Source: an uncultured Prochlorococcus sp.
Lineage (GTDB): Bacteria; Cyanobacteriota; Cyanobacteriia; PCC-6307; Cyanobiaceae
Direction: 5' to 3'
Length of the DNA: 55,558 nt
Assembly: GCA_902634515.1 (NCBI GenBank)
Contig: CACPKH010000007.1
Coordinates: 1-55,558, forward strand
Under the pieces are notes generated by a model that saw nothing but the letters and a program-made list of their open reading frames with translations, was not told the DNA's origin and ran no database searches. Position 1 is the stretch's first letter. Each line of letters begins with the position of its first letter. Shown here one piece after another: positions 38,157 to 46,047 of the stretch. The position numbers and the translations under genes are program-made.

Positions 38157-40844
38157 TTAGCACCTTTTCAAGACCAATTGGGTTCTTTGTAGTTCAGTTA
38201 TTTTTAGAGAATTGCCTAAAAATGCTTCTAGCCAGCATTTTATATAATCGGGCTTTATGTTTTTCCCTAATGGACTAATAAAAGACCTTAATTCTATTTC
38301 TATAGTATTACTATGGATGCATTTTTTATTGCTTTTTGAATATGCTTTTATTTTTAGAGATTTTAACTCTGGCTTAAAATCCCTTTCTCTTTTTCTTCCT
38401 TTTTTATCTGAGTCAACCCATATTAAATGCTTTGAGTTAGAAATATTTTCTATTGCTTTATTCCATTGAGATATGTCAGTTAATTTTTTAGAAATTATAG
38501 TTACTTTAAATCTCCAAATTGCTTCTATTATTTCTTGTGAGAGACTTATTTTCTTAATAGGTATCTTCTCTGCTTCAAGCAACTTAATCCCATCTGGTAA
38601 AACTTTCTGAAGCTTTTCTAATGCAATTTTTGTATTTACTTCTTTATAAAAGTCAATATACATCCATTCATTTAAAGCTTCTACTCCAAGAGGTAAAGCA
38701 AGACCAATTTGCATGCGAGGTAAAGGATGAAAGCCTCCTGAGAAACTAACAGGTAATTGGCTTCTTCTTAATGCTCTTTCTAATAACCTCATTAGATCTA
38801 AGTGACTTATTAGATGCATAGGTCTTCTTTTCTCGAAGCAAAATCTTAGACGGTTCTTTCTTTCAACAGGAGGCTCATAATTAATCCTAACCTTAGGAAT
38901 GTCTAGAGACTTTGTTATTTGATTGTGGCCTAGATTAGGTCCGCAAACTCCGCAGCTGCTACATTCGTTAAATGAACAATCATCTACTACTTTTTCAGCA
39001 AGAGCTAACTTAAAATCTTTGATAAGCCATTTTTTGTTTATTCCAGTATCAATATGGTCCCATGGGAGTGATTGTGAACAAAAGTGGATTAAATCTTCTT
39101 CTGTAAATGCCTTTGCTTTAAACCAATCTCCTAATTCTAGTTTTCTTAGTTCTTCTTCGAGGCCTGCTTTAGCAATTGCAGATGTCCATGCTTGATAAGC
39201 TCGATCTTGTGATTCAAACCATGCATCCATACCAGCTCCAGATTTCCATGCAGATTCAATAACAGACGCAAGGCTCCTATCTCCACGACCTAGAAAATTT
39301 TCAATGCAGGAAATTCTTACATCGGTGAAATTTACTTTGATACCTTTTAATGAAGCAAATGTATCTTTTAGAAGTTTTTGAAGTCTTAGAAATTCAGATT
39401 TGGAAACGCTATGCCATTGAAATGGTGTATGAGGTTTTGGAGTGAAATTACTTATAGTTATATTTAGATTTAAATGGCCTAAATCCTTACATTCCTTTTG
39501 AAGCCATTCACAGCTCCTAGGGATACCCATGACATCTGCATCTGTTTCACCTGGCAAGCCAATCATAAAATAAAGTTTTACTCGCTTATAACCGTTCTCC
39601 ATTGCTGTTCTTATGCCTTTAAGAAGGTCCTCATTTGTTAGGCCTTTATTAATTATGTCTCTAAGTCTCTGAGTACCTGCTTCAGGAGCAAAAGTAAGTC
39701 CTGCCTTTCGAGTTCCACCAAGAATATGGGCAATATCATTATCAAATCTGTCAATTCTTTGGCTTGGTAGTTGCAAGGTTATATTTTTCTCTGCCAAACG
39801 ATTCCTTAGCTCAACTCCAACTGCAGGTAAAGCTAGATAATCACTACAACTAAGAGAAAGAAGAGAGAAATCACTATATCCAGTGTTTTCCATGCCTTTC
39901 TCTACAGCATTAATTATTTCATTTGGATCAACATCTCTTGCTGGTCTAGTCAACATCCCAGGCTGGCAAAAACGGCAACCTCTTGTACAACCTCTACGAA
40001 TTTCTATAGTTAATCGATCATGGACAGTTTCAATATTTGGTACTAACCCAGTTGCATATTGGGGCATTGGATTAGCTACTCGTCTAAGGATTCTTTTCGG
40101 AAGATGAGATCTTAATGGCTTTACTAATGATGATTTTTTTTCAGCACTATATAAAGATGGAACATATACACCTGGAACTTCTGATAGTGAAAGCAAAGTT
40201 TCAGATCGTTTGAGATCTAATTTTTTACATTCTGAAATTACTAATCCAATTTCTGGTAATAGTTCTTCTCCGTCTCCAAGAGCAATAAAGTCAAAAAAGG
40301 ATGCATATGGTTCAGGATTACTTGTAGCAGTTGGTCCTCCAGCAAAAACTAATGGTGAGGCCTTTGGATCATTTAGAGAAAGATTTGAGCGATCTTTTGA
40401 ATGAATCGGTATTTGTGCTAAATCAAGCATTTCTAAAATATTTGTTGCCCCAAGCTCATAACTAAGACTGAAGCCCAAAATGTCAAATGCTTTTAAAGGA
40501 AGGCGCGATTCAACTGCAAATAAAGGTATGGATTCTTTTTTTAATTTCTTAGCCAGATCATTGCCAGGCAGATATGCTCTATCGCATAGTTGATTAGGAA
40601 TCTGATTGAGAATGGAATAAAGAATTATATGGCCAAGATTGCTTGCTCCTACTTCATAGAGTTCAGGATATGAAAGAACCCATCGAATATTGTTTTTTAA
40701 CCAAGATTGTTTTTTAACTCCAAGCTCATGCCCCATATATTGAGCAGGCTTAGAAATATCTATATTGACCAATTGATCAAAATCAATTGGTTCAAATGAG
40801 CTGATTTTATCTTTCTCAAGATTTGAAACTGTCTTCACAGTCAA
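38157..40844 (-). CDS. radical SAM protein (TIGR03960 type) fused to DUF2344 domain
   Basis: An 895-residue radical SAM protein of unknown substrate. The N-terminal ~270 residues resemble a cobalamin-binding-type fold (GFSLSYELGATNILEMLDLA, then PLVFAGGPTATSNPEPY). The radical SAM cysteines are C286, C290 and C293 in RRGCTRGCRFCQPG. A cysteine-rich hinge follows (CSFNECSSCGVCG, about 640). From about residue 675 there is a DUF2344 domain (RPMHLISHLDLMRLLERAL, then LPVSFSGGFHPLPRMQIGLA). The two parts are separate genes in many bacteria, where they often lie next to rne/rng, as here. A role in RNA or ribosome modification is plausible only by that context. Confidence 0.88.
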   Translation of the reverse strand: MTVKTVSNLEKDKISSFEPIDFDQLVNIDISKPAQYMGHELGVKKQSWLKNNIRWVLSYPELYEVGASNLGHIILYSILNQIPNQLCDRAYLPGNDLAKKLKKESIPLFAVESRLPLKAFDILGFSLSYELGATNILEMLDLAQIPIHSKDRSNLSLNDPKASPLVFAGGPTATSNPEPYASFFDFIALGDGEELLPEIGLVISECKKLDLKRSETLLSLSEVPGVYVPSLYSAEKKSSLVKPLRSHLPKRILRRVANPMPQYATGLVPNIETVHDRLTIEIRRGCTRGCRFCQPGMLTRPARDVDPNEIINAVEKGMENTGYSDFSLLSLSCSDYLALPAVGVELRNRLAEKNITLQLPSQRIDRFDNDIAHILGGTRKAGLTFAPEAGTQRLRDIINKGLTNEDLLKGIRTAMENGYKRVKLYFMIGLPGETDADVMGIPRSCEWLQKECKDLGHLNLNITISNFTPKPHTPFQWHSVSKSEFLRLQKLLKDTFASLKGIKVNFTDVRISCIENFLGRGDRSLASVIESAWKSGAGMDAWFESQDRAYQAWTSAIAKAGLEEELRKLELGDWFKAKAFTEEDLIHFCSQSLPWDHIDTGINKKWLIKDFKLALAEKVVDDCSFNECSSCGVCGPNLGHNQITKSLDIPKVRINYEPPVERKNRLRFCFEKRRPMHLISHLDLMRLLERALRRSQLPVSFSGGFHPLPRMQIGLALPLGVEALNEWMYIDFYKEVNTKIALEKLQKVLPDGIKLLEAEKIPIKKISLSQEIIEAIWRFKVTIISKKLTDISQWNKAIENISNSKHLIWVDSDKKGRKRERDFKPELKSLKIKAYSKSNKKCIHSNTIEIELRSFISPLGKNIKPDYIKCWLEAFLGNSLKITELQRTQLVLKRC

Positions 40845-40939
40845 AAAAACTTTTTTCTATATATATCTTATTTATTTATCCACTATTAACACATTGACCT
40901 TTTTCATAGCAGGATGAAAAGGGTTTAAAAATTCTTCAC

Positions 40940-42166
40940 GTGGTTAAGGTCAACGAAAATTACTTAAAACTCAAGGCTGGATATCTCTTTCCAGAAATCG
41001 GAAGGAGAGTAAATGCATTTAGTGAAGCTAATCCTAAAGCAGATTTGATACGTCTTGGGATTGGTGATGTCACTGAACCTCTCCCCCCAGCTTGTTGTAA
41101 AGCAATGCAAGCTGCTGTTGAAGAGATGTCTACTCAAAATGGATTTCATGGGTATGGTCCTGAGCAGGGATATTTTTGGTTAAGAGAGACTATTGCTAAA
41201 AATGATTTTCAGAAAAGAGGATGTGGAATTGACCCAGATGAAATCTTTATCTCTGATGGATCTAAGTGTGATAGCAGTAATATTCTTGACATTCTTGGAG
41301 AAGGGAATCGAATTGCAGTAACCGACCCTGTTTATCCTGTTTATGTAGACAGCAATGTAATGGCAGGGCATACAGGATTGGCTGGTTCCAATGGTCGTTA
41401 TGCAGGCCTTTCTTACATTGCCTTAAACGCTGCCAATGGATTTCAAGCTGAAATTCCCAATGACCCTGTTGATTTAATCTATTTATGCTTTCCAAATAAT
41501 CCAACTGGCGCTGTTGCTACTAAACAGCATTTATCTGATTGGGTTGAATATGCAAAGAAACATGATGCACTAATCCTGTTTGATGCTGCTTATGAGGCTT
41601 TTATTCAAGATCCTTTACTGCCACATTCAATATTTGAAATTGATGGAGCTAAAGACTGTGCAATTGAATTTCGCTCATTTTCAAAGAATGCAGGTTTTAC
41701 AGGTACAAGATGCGCTTTGACTGTCATCCCTAAATCACTAAAAGGGATAGGCTTAAATGGAGAAGAAGTTGATTTATGGTCTTTATGGAATAGGCGCCAA
41801 TGTACCAAATTTAATGGAGTTAGCTATATAGTCCAAAGAGGTGCACAAGCTATTTATTCATTAGAAGGGAGATCCCAAGTTAATTCTCTAGTTAGTTTTT
41901 ATATGGAAAATGCTGAAATAATTAGGAATCAGCTTGCAAAAGTAGGGTTTGAAGTTTATGGAGGCAAAAATGCTCCATATGTTTGGATAAAGGCCCCTGA
42001 AAACATCGATTCTTGGGAGTTTTTTGACTTTTTATTGCAACAGGCAAATGTGGTTGGAACTCCTGGCAGTGGCTTTGGCGCCTCAGGAGAAGGATTTTTT
42101 CGCCTTTCAGCATTTAATTCTCGAGAAAATGTAGAAGAAGCTATGCGAAGAATCACTAGGATTTGA
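40940..42166 (+). CDS. dapL: LL-diaminopimelate aminotransferase
   Basis: PLP enzyme converting tetrahydrodipicolinate directly to LL-diaminopimelate for lysine and peptidoglycan; this route is typical of cyanobacteria, plants and chlamydiae. It has 408 residues from a GTG at 40940. The PLP lysine is K249 in [57 protein letters not shown] and FDAAYEAFI are DapL landmarks. It diverges from the radical SAM/DUF2344 gene across 95 bases and is followed by clpS. Confidence 0.97.
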   Translation: MVKVNENYLKLKAGYLFPEIGRRVNAFSEANPKADLIRLGIGDVTEPLPPACCKAMQAAVEEMSTQNGFHGYGPEQGYFWLRETIAKNDFQKRGCGIDPDEIFISDGSKCDSSNILDILGEGNRIAVTDPVYPVYVDSNVMAGHTGLAGSNGRYAGLSYIALNAANGFQAEIPNDPVDLIYLCFPNNPTGAVATKQHLSDWVEYAKKHDALILFDAAYEAFIQDPLLPHSIFEIDGAKDCAIEFRSFSKNAGFTGTRCALTVIPKSLKGIGLNGEEVDLWSLWNRRQCTKFNGVSYIVQRGAQAIYSLEGRSQVNSLVSFYMENAEIIRNQLAKVGFEVYGGKNAPYVWIKAPENIDSWEFFDFLLQQANVVGTPGSGFGASGEGFFRLSAFNSRENVEEAMRRITRI

Positions 42167-42226
42167 TGGAGTATTTTGTTGTTATGTCTATTGAAAAGTA
42201 AATTAGAAGAAATTAACCATTTTGAA

Positions 42227-42538
42227 ATGGTAGAAGCTACAGGTAGTAGCCCTGGCGGTTCGGCTGTTCTTGAAAAGCAATCTGAACGAGTCAGAAAGAA
42301 GTCTCCTCTTTACAAGGTTTTACTTCATAACGACCCTGTAAATACAATGGATTATGTAGTTATGACCTTGCGTCAAGTAGTACCTCAATTAACTGAGCAA
42401 GATGCAATATCTATAATGCTTGCAACGCATAATACTGGGATTGGTCTTGTGATAGTTTGCGATTTAGAACCTGCTGAATTTTATTCTGAATCTCTCAAAG
42501 CAAAAGGACTTACTAGTACTATTGAGAGAGAAGACTGA
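42227..42538 (+). CDS. clpS: ATP-dependent Clp protease adaptor ClpS
   Basis: N-end-rule adaptor that delivers substrates to ClpC/ClpA. The ATG at 42227 gives 103 residues starting MVEATGSSPGGSAVLEK; a TTG at 42176 would add 17 poorly conserved residues. The core KVLLHNDPVNTMDYVVMTL with VVPQLTEQDA contains the N-degron pocket, and MLATHNTGIG is the Clp contact region. It follows dapL by 60 bases. Confidence 0.94.
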   Translation: MVEATGSSPGGSAVLEKQSERVRKKSPLYKVLLHNDPVNTMDYVVMTLRQVVPQLTEQDAISIMLATHNTGIGLVIVCDLEPAEFYSESLKAKGLTSTIERED

Positions 42539-42609
42539 TTAACTTACTAACTCCTTTTTATCAAAATAAATTTATTCAACGTAGGAGTTGGATACCAACA
42601 ATATTATTT

Positions 42610-43434
42610 TTGCCAATTTTATATTTTTTGGGATGGCTGTTGGCTCAGCCTGTATCTTTTTTCTCTTTTGGTCTTGATCCTAATGATATTTCCTTATTAG
42701 GAACAGCGTTTACTTTTGCTTTTTTCCTTATTTGTCTCCCTGGTTGGATTAAATATAGATGGAGAAGAGAAAGGCCTTGGAGTGAGTTAGGTCTTTATCA
42801 TTCCGGAGTTAAACCTTGGATTGGAGATTTTGTTAAAGGTTTCTTGTGGTCATTGCTGTTGATTTTTATCTTGCTAATGTCTTTATTACTTGGTGGTTGG
42901 TTTGTATGGGTGGGTGAATTTAGTTTGGATAAGTTATTAAATGCAGTTTTGTTGGGAGTTGGAGTTGGTTTTGCAGAGGAATTGGTTTTTAGAGGATGGC
43001 TTTGGGGGGAAATGAATTATTTGGTTGGTTCTAGGTGGAGTGTCTTTATTCAGTGTGCAATTTTTAGTATTTCTCATATAAGGTTTAAATTAGGCTTTTT
43101 AGAATTAAATGCACTTTTAATAGGATTATTTTTGCTCGGACTTCTTCTATCTCTGAGACGTATTCTAGACAAAGGCTCTCTTGTTGGTGCAATTAGCTTG
43201 CATGGTGGATTGGTAGGTAGCTGGTTCTTTATTACTTCAGATTTGATAGATATTTCGCAAAATGCACCTTTTTGGATTACTGGTCCGGGAGATTTAACAC
43301 CTAATCCTATTGGGGGCATTGTTGCTATTTGCTCTCTTTGTTTGATTTTATTTTTTTACCGAAAAGCTTTTGCTATGGCTGGATTACCTTTTAATGGAGA
43401 ACGCAATGCTTCATCTAAAGGTGCAATGCCATAG
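42610..43434 (+). CDS. CPBP family intramembrane glutamic endopeptidase
   Basis: An ABI/CAAX-protease-like membrane protein. With the TTG start at 42610 it has 274 residues and about seven hydrophobic segments. The motif 1 residues are E123-E124 and R128 in FAEELVFRGWLWGE, H156 lies in SISHIRFK, and SLHGGLVGSW is motif 3-like. The start is doubtful: the open frame continues upstream as RRSWIPTILF, which would complete the first membrane helix, with an ATT at 42538 overlapping the clpS stop. Its 3' end overlaps the opposite radical SAM gene by 79 bases. Confidence 0.88.
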   Translation: MPILYFLGWLLAQPVSFFSFGLDPNDISLLGTAFTFAFFLICLPGWIKYRWRRERPWSELGLYHSGVKPWIGDFVKGFLWSLLLIFILLMSLLLGGWFVWVGEFSLDKLLNAVLLGVGVGFAEELVFRGWLWGEMNYLVGSRWSVFIQCAIFSISHIRFKLGFLELNALLIGLFLLGLLLSLRRILDKGSLVGAISLHGGLVGSWFFITSDLIDISQNAPFWITGPGDLTPNPIGGIVAICSLCLILFFYRKAFAMAGLPFNGERNASSKGAMP

Positions 43435-44954
43435 TCTCTTTCAAGTAAATTCATTACTGTTTTCCCAAAGTTTTCTGGATAGCTATCAAAAGCTTCTAAA
43501 CATATTCGACCAAATTCTTTGCCCATTGGCTCAGGGTTCCACAAAAGTTTCCTTGCAGTCCAAGGCATCATGCTCATAGGGTTATAGCCAGGCTTTAAAA
43601 TACCTTGTTCGAAACCATACTGTTCTAGGTGAGTATGAGGCTGAAGGCCAATAAAGAAAATAGCAGGTTCAACATTTTCTATACCAAAGATTCTTTCAAG
43701 TTCCCTGTGATATGCAATCGTCTGTCTTATCGTTTCTGGTCTTTCATCAATAACATTGAATGAGTAATTTACTGATACATGATCAGAAAAACCTGCTTGA
43801 GCAAGTAAAGAACAATTTTCAAGTACAGTTCTTAAGTTATATCCCATTCGCATTTTTCTCACTAATTCTTGGGATCCCGAAGTTATGCCAATTTCGAAAT
43901 AACTCATACCTGTTTGAACCATTAAATCTGCTAATTCAGCATCAAGATTATCTGCTCGAATGTAGGCAGCCCATTTAATATCATTCAGATGTTCTTTTTG
44001 AATGCCTCTTAAGAGTTCTTTTGCGTCGTTTATATAACGACGCGCAGGAATGAATTGAGCATCTGTAAACCAAAAGTTTCTAACGCCTAATTTATAGAGC
44101 TGCTTCATCTCACTAATCACTTCTTCTGCTGGATTGACTCGAACTTGTTTGCCTTCGACTACTGTGTATACGCAATAACAACAATTATGTGGACATCCTC
44201 GTTTAGTTTGGACACCTATATAGAAGTCTCCTCCTTCTATATACCAATTCAACTGAGGCCAAATAGAAGAGATGTAGGAATAATTGCAAGCCGTTTTGAT
44301 TGCGCTCGTAGGCTGTTCATGTATCAATCCTGTTCGAGGTTGTTCACCAACAACAAAGCATCTTTCATTAGAAATTTCTTTTCCTAGAAGTAATTTTTCT
44401 AATAAGGGTTCTCCTTCTCCAATGGAGAGAATTGTGCCTTTAGGTAATGTCTTCCCCAGCTGTTCGTAAAATACACTTACAGCGCCTCCTCCAATCAATG
44501 CTCGAGCATCAGCTTTATGAATTTGAGCTTGCCTCAGACCTTTTTTAATTAAATGTTGGTTTCTCCACAATTCTCCATAATGACTTTTCATTAATCGGAC
44601 CCCGCCTAATGCGCCCCTGATTCTCTTAAGAGGGTTCTTTGCATAAAAGGCTTCAAAAGAATATTGCAAAGGATTGCCTCCACGGCCATCAACAGGTGCA
44701 TATATTTGAATGTCTCGCCAAGAAAAAACTAGTAATGATGGTTTGAAATCATTGATATTTGCTATTAATACACGCTCAACATCTATTATGGGCAATGCTG
44801 CAAGATCCAGAATCTTTTGAGATAAGTTTGGGAAGCATTTATGTAAATGATCTGCCAAATAGATTGGCCCTATAGGGAAAATAGGGTTGCATGGCAATCT
44901 AATTAGTAAGACATTCTCATTATTTATATTTGGACTTAATTCTCTGGAAGGCAT
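43356..44954 (-). CDS. B12-binding-type radical SAM protein
   Basis: A 532-residue radical SAM protein of the class with an N-terminal cobalamin-binding-like Rossmann region (about 15-190: NVLLIRLPCNPIFPIGPIYL, then FKPSLLVFSWRDIQIYAPVD, LIGGGAVSVFYEQLG). The iron-sulphur cysteines are C254, C258 and C261 in KRGCPHNCCYC. The TIM-barrel part follows (GVRNFWFTDAQFIPARRYI, then YFEIGITSGSQELVRKM). The cobalamin-binding DxHxxG motif is not evident, so B12 use is uncertain. The substrate is unknown. It overlaps the convergent CPBP gene by 79 bases. Confidence 0.85.
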   Translation of the reverse strand: MPSRELSPNINNENVLLIRLPCNPIFPIGPIYLADHLHKCFPNLSQKILDLAALPIIDVERVLIANINDFKPSLLVFSWRDIQIYAPVDGRGGNPLQYSFEAFYAKNPLKRIRGALGGVRLMKSHYGELWRNQHLIKKGLRQAQIHKADARALIGGGAVSVFYEQLGKTLPKGTILSIGEGEPLLEKLLLGKEISNERCFVVGEQPRTGLIHEQPTSAIKTACNYSYISSIWPQLNWYIEGGDFYIGVQTKRGCPHNCCYCVYTVVEGKQVRVNPAEEVISEMKQLYKLGVRNFWFTDAQFIPARRYINDAKELLRGIQKEHLNDIKWAAYIRADNLDAELADLMVQTGMSYFEIGITSGSQELVRKMRMGYNLRTVLENCSLLAQAGFSDHVSVNYSFNVIDERPETIRQTIAYHRELERIFGIENVEPAIFFIGLQPHTHLEQYGFEQGILKPGYNPMSMMPWTARKLLWNPEPMGKEFGRICLEAFDSYPENFGKTVMNLLERDYGIAPLDEALRSPLKGNPAIAKAFR

Positions 44955-45060
44955 TAATTCATGAGGATGAATGGGCTCATCTTTTTTATTTTACTTGCCT
45001 CTTAAAATGATAGATATAACTCTTTTAGCCAAGACCTCTTGGAGTAACATTTTGTACAAA

Positions 45061-45132
45061 TGCCGGTGAATGGAATTGAACCATCGACCTACTGGTTACG
45101 AATCAGTTGCTCTACCACTGAGCTACACCGGC
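45061..45132 (-). tRNA. tRNA-Thr (anticodon CGU)
   Basis: A 72-base tRNA on the minus strand. The acceptor GCCGGTG pairs with CACCGGC, and A is the discriminator at 45061. The D-arm is GCTC/GAGC and the T-arm GATGG/CCATT around TTCAATT. The anticodon loop TTCGTAA places CGT at 45098-45100. The lowest anticodon-stem pair (31-39) is an A-C mismatch. CCA is not encoded. A palindrome TTTGTACAAA (45051-45060) abuts the 3' end, and a CCAAG/CTTGG hairpin lies at 45029-45042. Confidence 0.95.
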
Positions 45133-45193
45133 ACTTAGAGAAACTGTACATGCCAACTTAATGTTTTTATAGGATTGGTAACTTGAAACTATT

Positions 45194-45430
45194 GTGAACT
45201 TAGATCCCAAAGTACGTCAAAAACTTTTAAAAGAGTCTAAGACCCCTTTTCTTGGTGTTAGGCGTTTGATATGGGGAGCATTGCTAGGTTCAGCTTTGCT
45301 TGGCTTAATAATCATGCTTTCAAGAACATTGGGAGGCGAGAATGTTCCTTTGAGCGATTTTGGTATTCAATTGCTTGCATTATTCCTTTTTAGTGGACTG
45401 ATTTATTTTGATCGTAGTCGTAGCAATTGA
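45194..45430 (+). CDS. DUF3493 family small membrane protein
   Basis: A 78-residue protein with a GTG start at 45194 and two hydrophobic helices (LIWGALLGSALLGLIIML and FGIQLLALFLFSGLIYF). The N-terminus DPKVRQKLLKESKTPFLGVR is the conserved DUF3493 pattern. The family is cyanobacterial and plastid; a plant member (LPA3) helps photosystem II accumulate, so a role in photosystem assembly is possible. Its last 51 bases overlap the opposite membrane-protein gene. Confidence 0.85.
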   Translation: MNLDPKVRQKLLKESKTPFLGVRRLIWGALLGSALLGLIIMLSRTLGGENVPLSDFGIQLLALFLFSGLIYFDRSRSN

Positions 45431-46021
45431 TGAAGCAAAGTTTAGTTGATTCAAGCATTTGGCATCAAACCCTAGACAAAGTTGATTCGAGCGAATTTGC
45501 TCACTAGTCACGTATTCTGACTTAGTTAAAAGCTCTTCTCGCCTAGTAAGGAGCCAGATACTAAAGCAAATTTGATGCCATTGCCAAGTGATTAAATACA
45601 GGAGTGGTATTGAAAAAATTAAATTAACTATTCGTGAAAAATTGTGAAAAGGTGAAATTGATGCGAGCAGTAATGCCGAGCCATCTATTAACCAAAAACA
45701 ATAAGTGAGGATAATGGTCCCTAATATGAAAACAAGCTTTGGAATAATATTTAATTGCATATTATTGATTTGATGTTGTGTGATTGATCTACCTTTAAGA
45801 GGAAGCTTGATGAAAAGGAATGAGGCCCAGTCTGCAGGCCTTTTGAATAAGGCTACTGTTGGGGTAAGAATTGCAATGCCTGTGATAGTGATTCTTTGAA
45901 TTGTAGGTATTGGCCCTAAAGGTGCCCCTGCAAGAATGAGCCTTAAAAGTATAAACTCTAGTGGAATAAAGCCTAAGCCGAGTAGTTGTATCCATAGAAT
46001 TGGCTCTTTATAAGTTGACAA
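45380..46021 (-). CDS. conserved cyanobacterial membrane protein
   Basis: A 213-residue protein of unknown function with about four hydrophobic helices (about 8-30, 45-62, 95-120, 130-150). The start EPILWIQLLGLGFIPLEFIL followed by FKRPADWASFLFIKLP recalls the cyanobacterial low-complexity tail membrane protein family, but the low-complexity tail is absent here. The start codon is a TTG at 46021 and no ATG is available near it. It lies 26 bases after infB on the same strand and is probably its operon partner. Its 3' end overlaps DUF3493 by 51 bases. Confidence 0.7.
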   Translation of the reverse strand: MSTYKEPILWIQLLGLGFIPLEFILLRLILAGAPLGPIPTIQRITITGIAILTPTVALFKRPADWASFLFIKLPLKGRSITQHQINNMQLNIIPKLVFILGTIILTYCFWLIDGSALLLASISPFHNFSRIVNLIFSIPLLYLITWQWHQICFSIWLLTRREELLTKSEYVTSEQIRSNQLCLGFDAKCLNQLNFASSIATTTIKINQSTKKE

Positions 46022-46047
46022 GGCTTTAAATATTTATTGCAAGAGAT

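Noticed and set aside
40964-42156. Several antisense frames opposite dapL
   Set aside because: All are short, overlap one another and lack protein features; dapL is unambiguous on the plus strand.
45029-45060. Rho-independent terminator for tRNA-Thr
   Set aside because: The CCAAG/CTTGG hairpin has no T-run on the minus strand; it is noted in the tRNA entry but not called as a terminator.
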